Shown: positions 19,747 through 20,175 of the stretch, one piece after another | Numbering within the stretch: the first letter of the stretch is position 1 | Layout of the letters: every line of letters starts with the position of its first letter | Assembly (NCBI GenBank): GCA_025925185.1 | Contig: JAICLV010000028.1 | Location: 1 to 20,175, forward strand | Direction of reading: 5' to 3' | Length of the DNA: 20,175 nucleotides | Source of the DNA: Acidothermaceae bacterium | GTDB lineage: Bacteria; Actinomycetota; Actinomycetes; Acidothermales; Acidothermaceae | Position numbers and translations under genes: made by a program | Notes under the pieces: generated by a model | What the model saw: only the letters and a program-made list of their open reading frames with translations | Databases searched by the model: none | What the model was told of the DNA's origin: nothing

Positions 19747-20175
19747 TCATGCGCCAACCTCGCTGTCGACGACGGCCAGCTCGACCAGCGGACGCGATCG
19801 GACCGAGGCCAGGAACGCGTCGGTTTTCGGCGGCTTCTCCCACACGCGGGCACGCACGCGCCGGATGTTCACCTCGCGGCCGCCCAGGCGCTGTTCGGCG
19901 CGCGGGGCGGCGAGGTCAAGCTCGTCGGCGTCGACGTCGTTCGGCGGCGGGCCCGGCTCGCCGCTGTAGCGGGCGGCCCACGATCCGTACAGGTACGCCT
20001 TCGCGATGCCCGGCACTGTCCGCAGCTCCTCGGTGAGTACTGGCAGCGGCCCGTAGGTCACCGTGAGCAAGTCGGTCAGCGGCCGGCTCAGCGCAGAGTC
20101 GGTCACGGCCCGCACAAGGCGGTTGTTGCCGTGGCGTCGATCGGCGAGGAAACCGGCGGCGACCAGCCGGTCCAC
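19747..20175 (-). CDS. Winged-helix nucleotidyltransferase-domain protein, HEPN partner (5' end outside window)
   Basis: A 142-aa C-terminal part is visible. It begins inside a winged-helix (LVAAGFLADRRHGNNRLVRA) and continues with a minimal nucleotidyltransferase core, GSWAARYSGEPGP and NDVD. The GS and DxD motifs are present, but the hydrophobic strand that should follow DxD (like LVVGDPD) seems missing, DVD running straight into ADELDLAAP. The end REVNI...RSRPLVEL fits the family. It is encoded directly upstream of the HEPN gene, one base apart, as in MntA-HepT-type modules with an added DNA-binding domain. The 5' end lies beyond the window. Confidence 0.75.
   Translation of the reverse strand: MDRLVAAGFLADRRHGNNRLVRAVTDSALSRPLTDLLTVTYGPLPVLTEELRTVPGIAKAYLYGSWAARYSGEPGPPPNDVDADELDLAAPRAEQRLGGREVNIRRVRARVWEKPPKTDAFLASVRSRPLVELAVVDSEVGA

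Overview
The window is 20,175 bp of very GC-rich DNA with strong G/C third-codon bias and many GTG/TTG starts. It is densely packed and alternates strands in short operons. The content points to a chromosomal segment of an actinobacterium: a WhiB7-type regulator with an AT-hook, UvrD2 with an HRDC domain, a CGYC mycoredoxin, a DUF2342 zincin-like protein and an ABC1 kinase. From memory, the order DUF2342 / ThiF-like / ABC1 kinase / whiB7 / uvrD2 / mycoredoxin / nudC follows the Mycobacterium tuberculosis Rv3194c-Rv3199c block, with extra genes inserted. No integrase, transposase, CRISPR array, tRNA or rRNA was seen. I cannot name the genus.

Left part (1-5799): a divergent pair (an N-terminal fragment that synteny suggests is a YlbL-like PDZ protease, and DUF2342), a YgjP/SprT-like metallopeptidase converging on DUF2342, and a 688-bp gene-poor stretch. 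That stretch holds a good sigma70-type promoter, phased TCGTCCACA boxes and a candidate 50-aa ORF. It is followed by a 52-aa zinc-ribbon gene (DUF5679), an 8-bp tandem repeat, a very strong terminator, a degenerate ThiF-like protein and an ABC1/UbiB-family kinase.

Centre (5823-13626): a three-gene minus-strand operon reads HGSNAT-like membrane acetyltransferase, FHA-HTH protein, then a membrane Ser/Thr kinase whose outside part is three CWB2 cell-wall-binding repeats. This looks like a complete wall-to-nucleus-free-DNA phospho-signalling module and is the strongest candidate for an undescribed system. Next come a 54-aa basic peptide gene, whiB7 with a possible 13-aa upstream ORF, an unrecognised 113-aa gene with its own strong RBS and terminator, then uvrD2 divergent from mycoredoxin.

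Right part (13634-20175): an M20 peptidase-nudC operon with an ATGA overlap, a small two-helix membrane protein, and an operon of a DJ-1/PfpI protein with a LigD-like protein that has phosphoesterase and polymerase domains but no ligase. After these come a Smr-like 84-aa protein and, at the edge, a nucleotidyltransferase-HEPN pair. The HEPN gene appears frameshifted and the nucleotidyltransferase looks shortened next to its DxD motif, which suggests decay or a sequencing indel.
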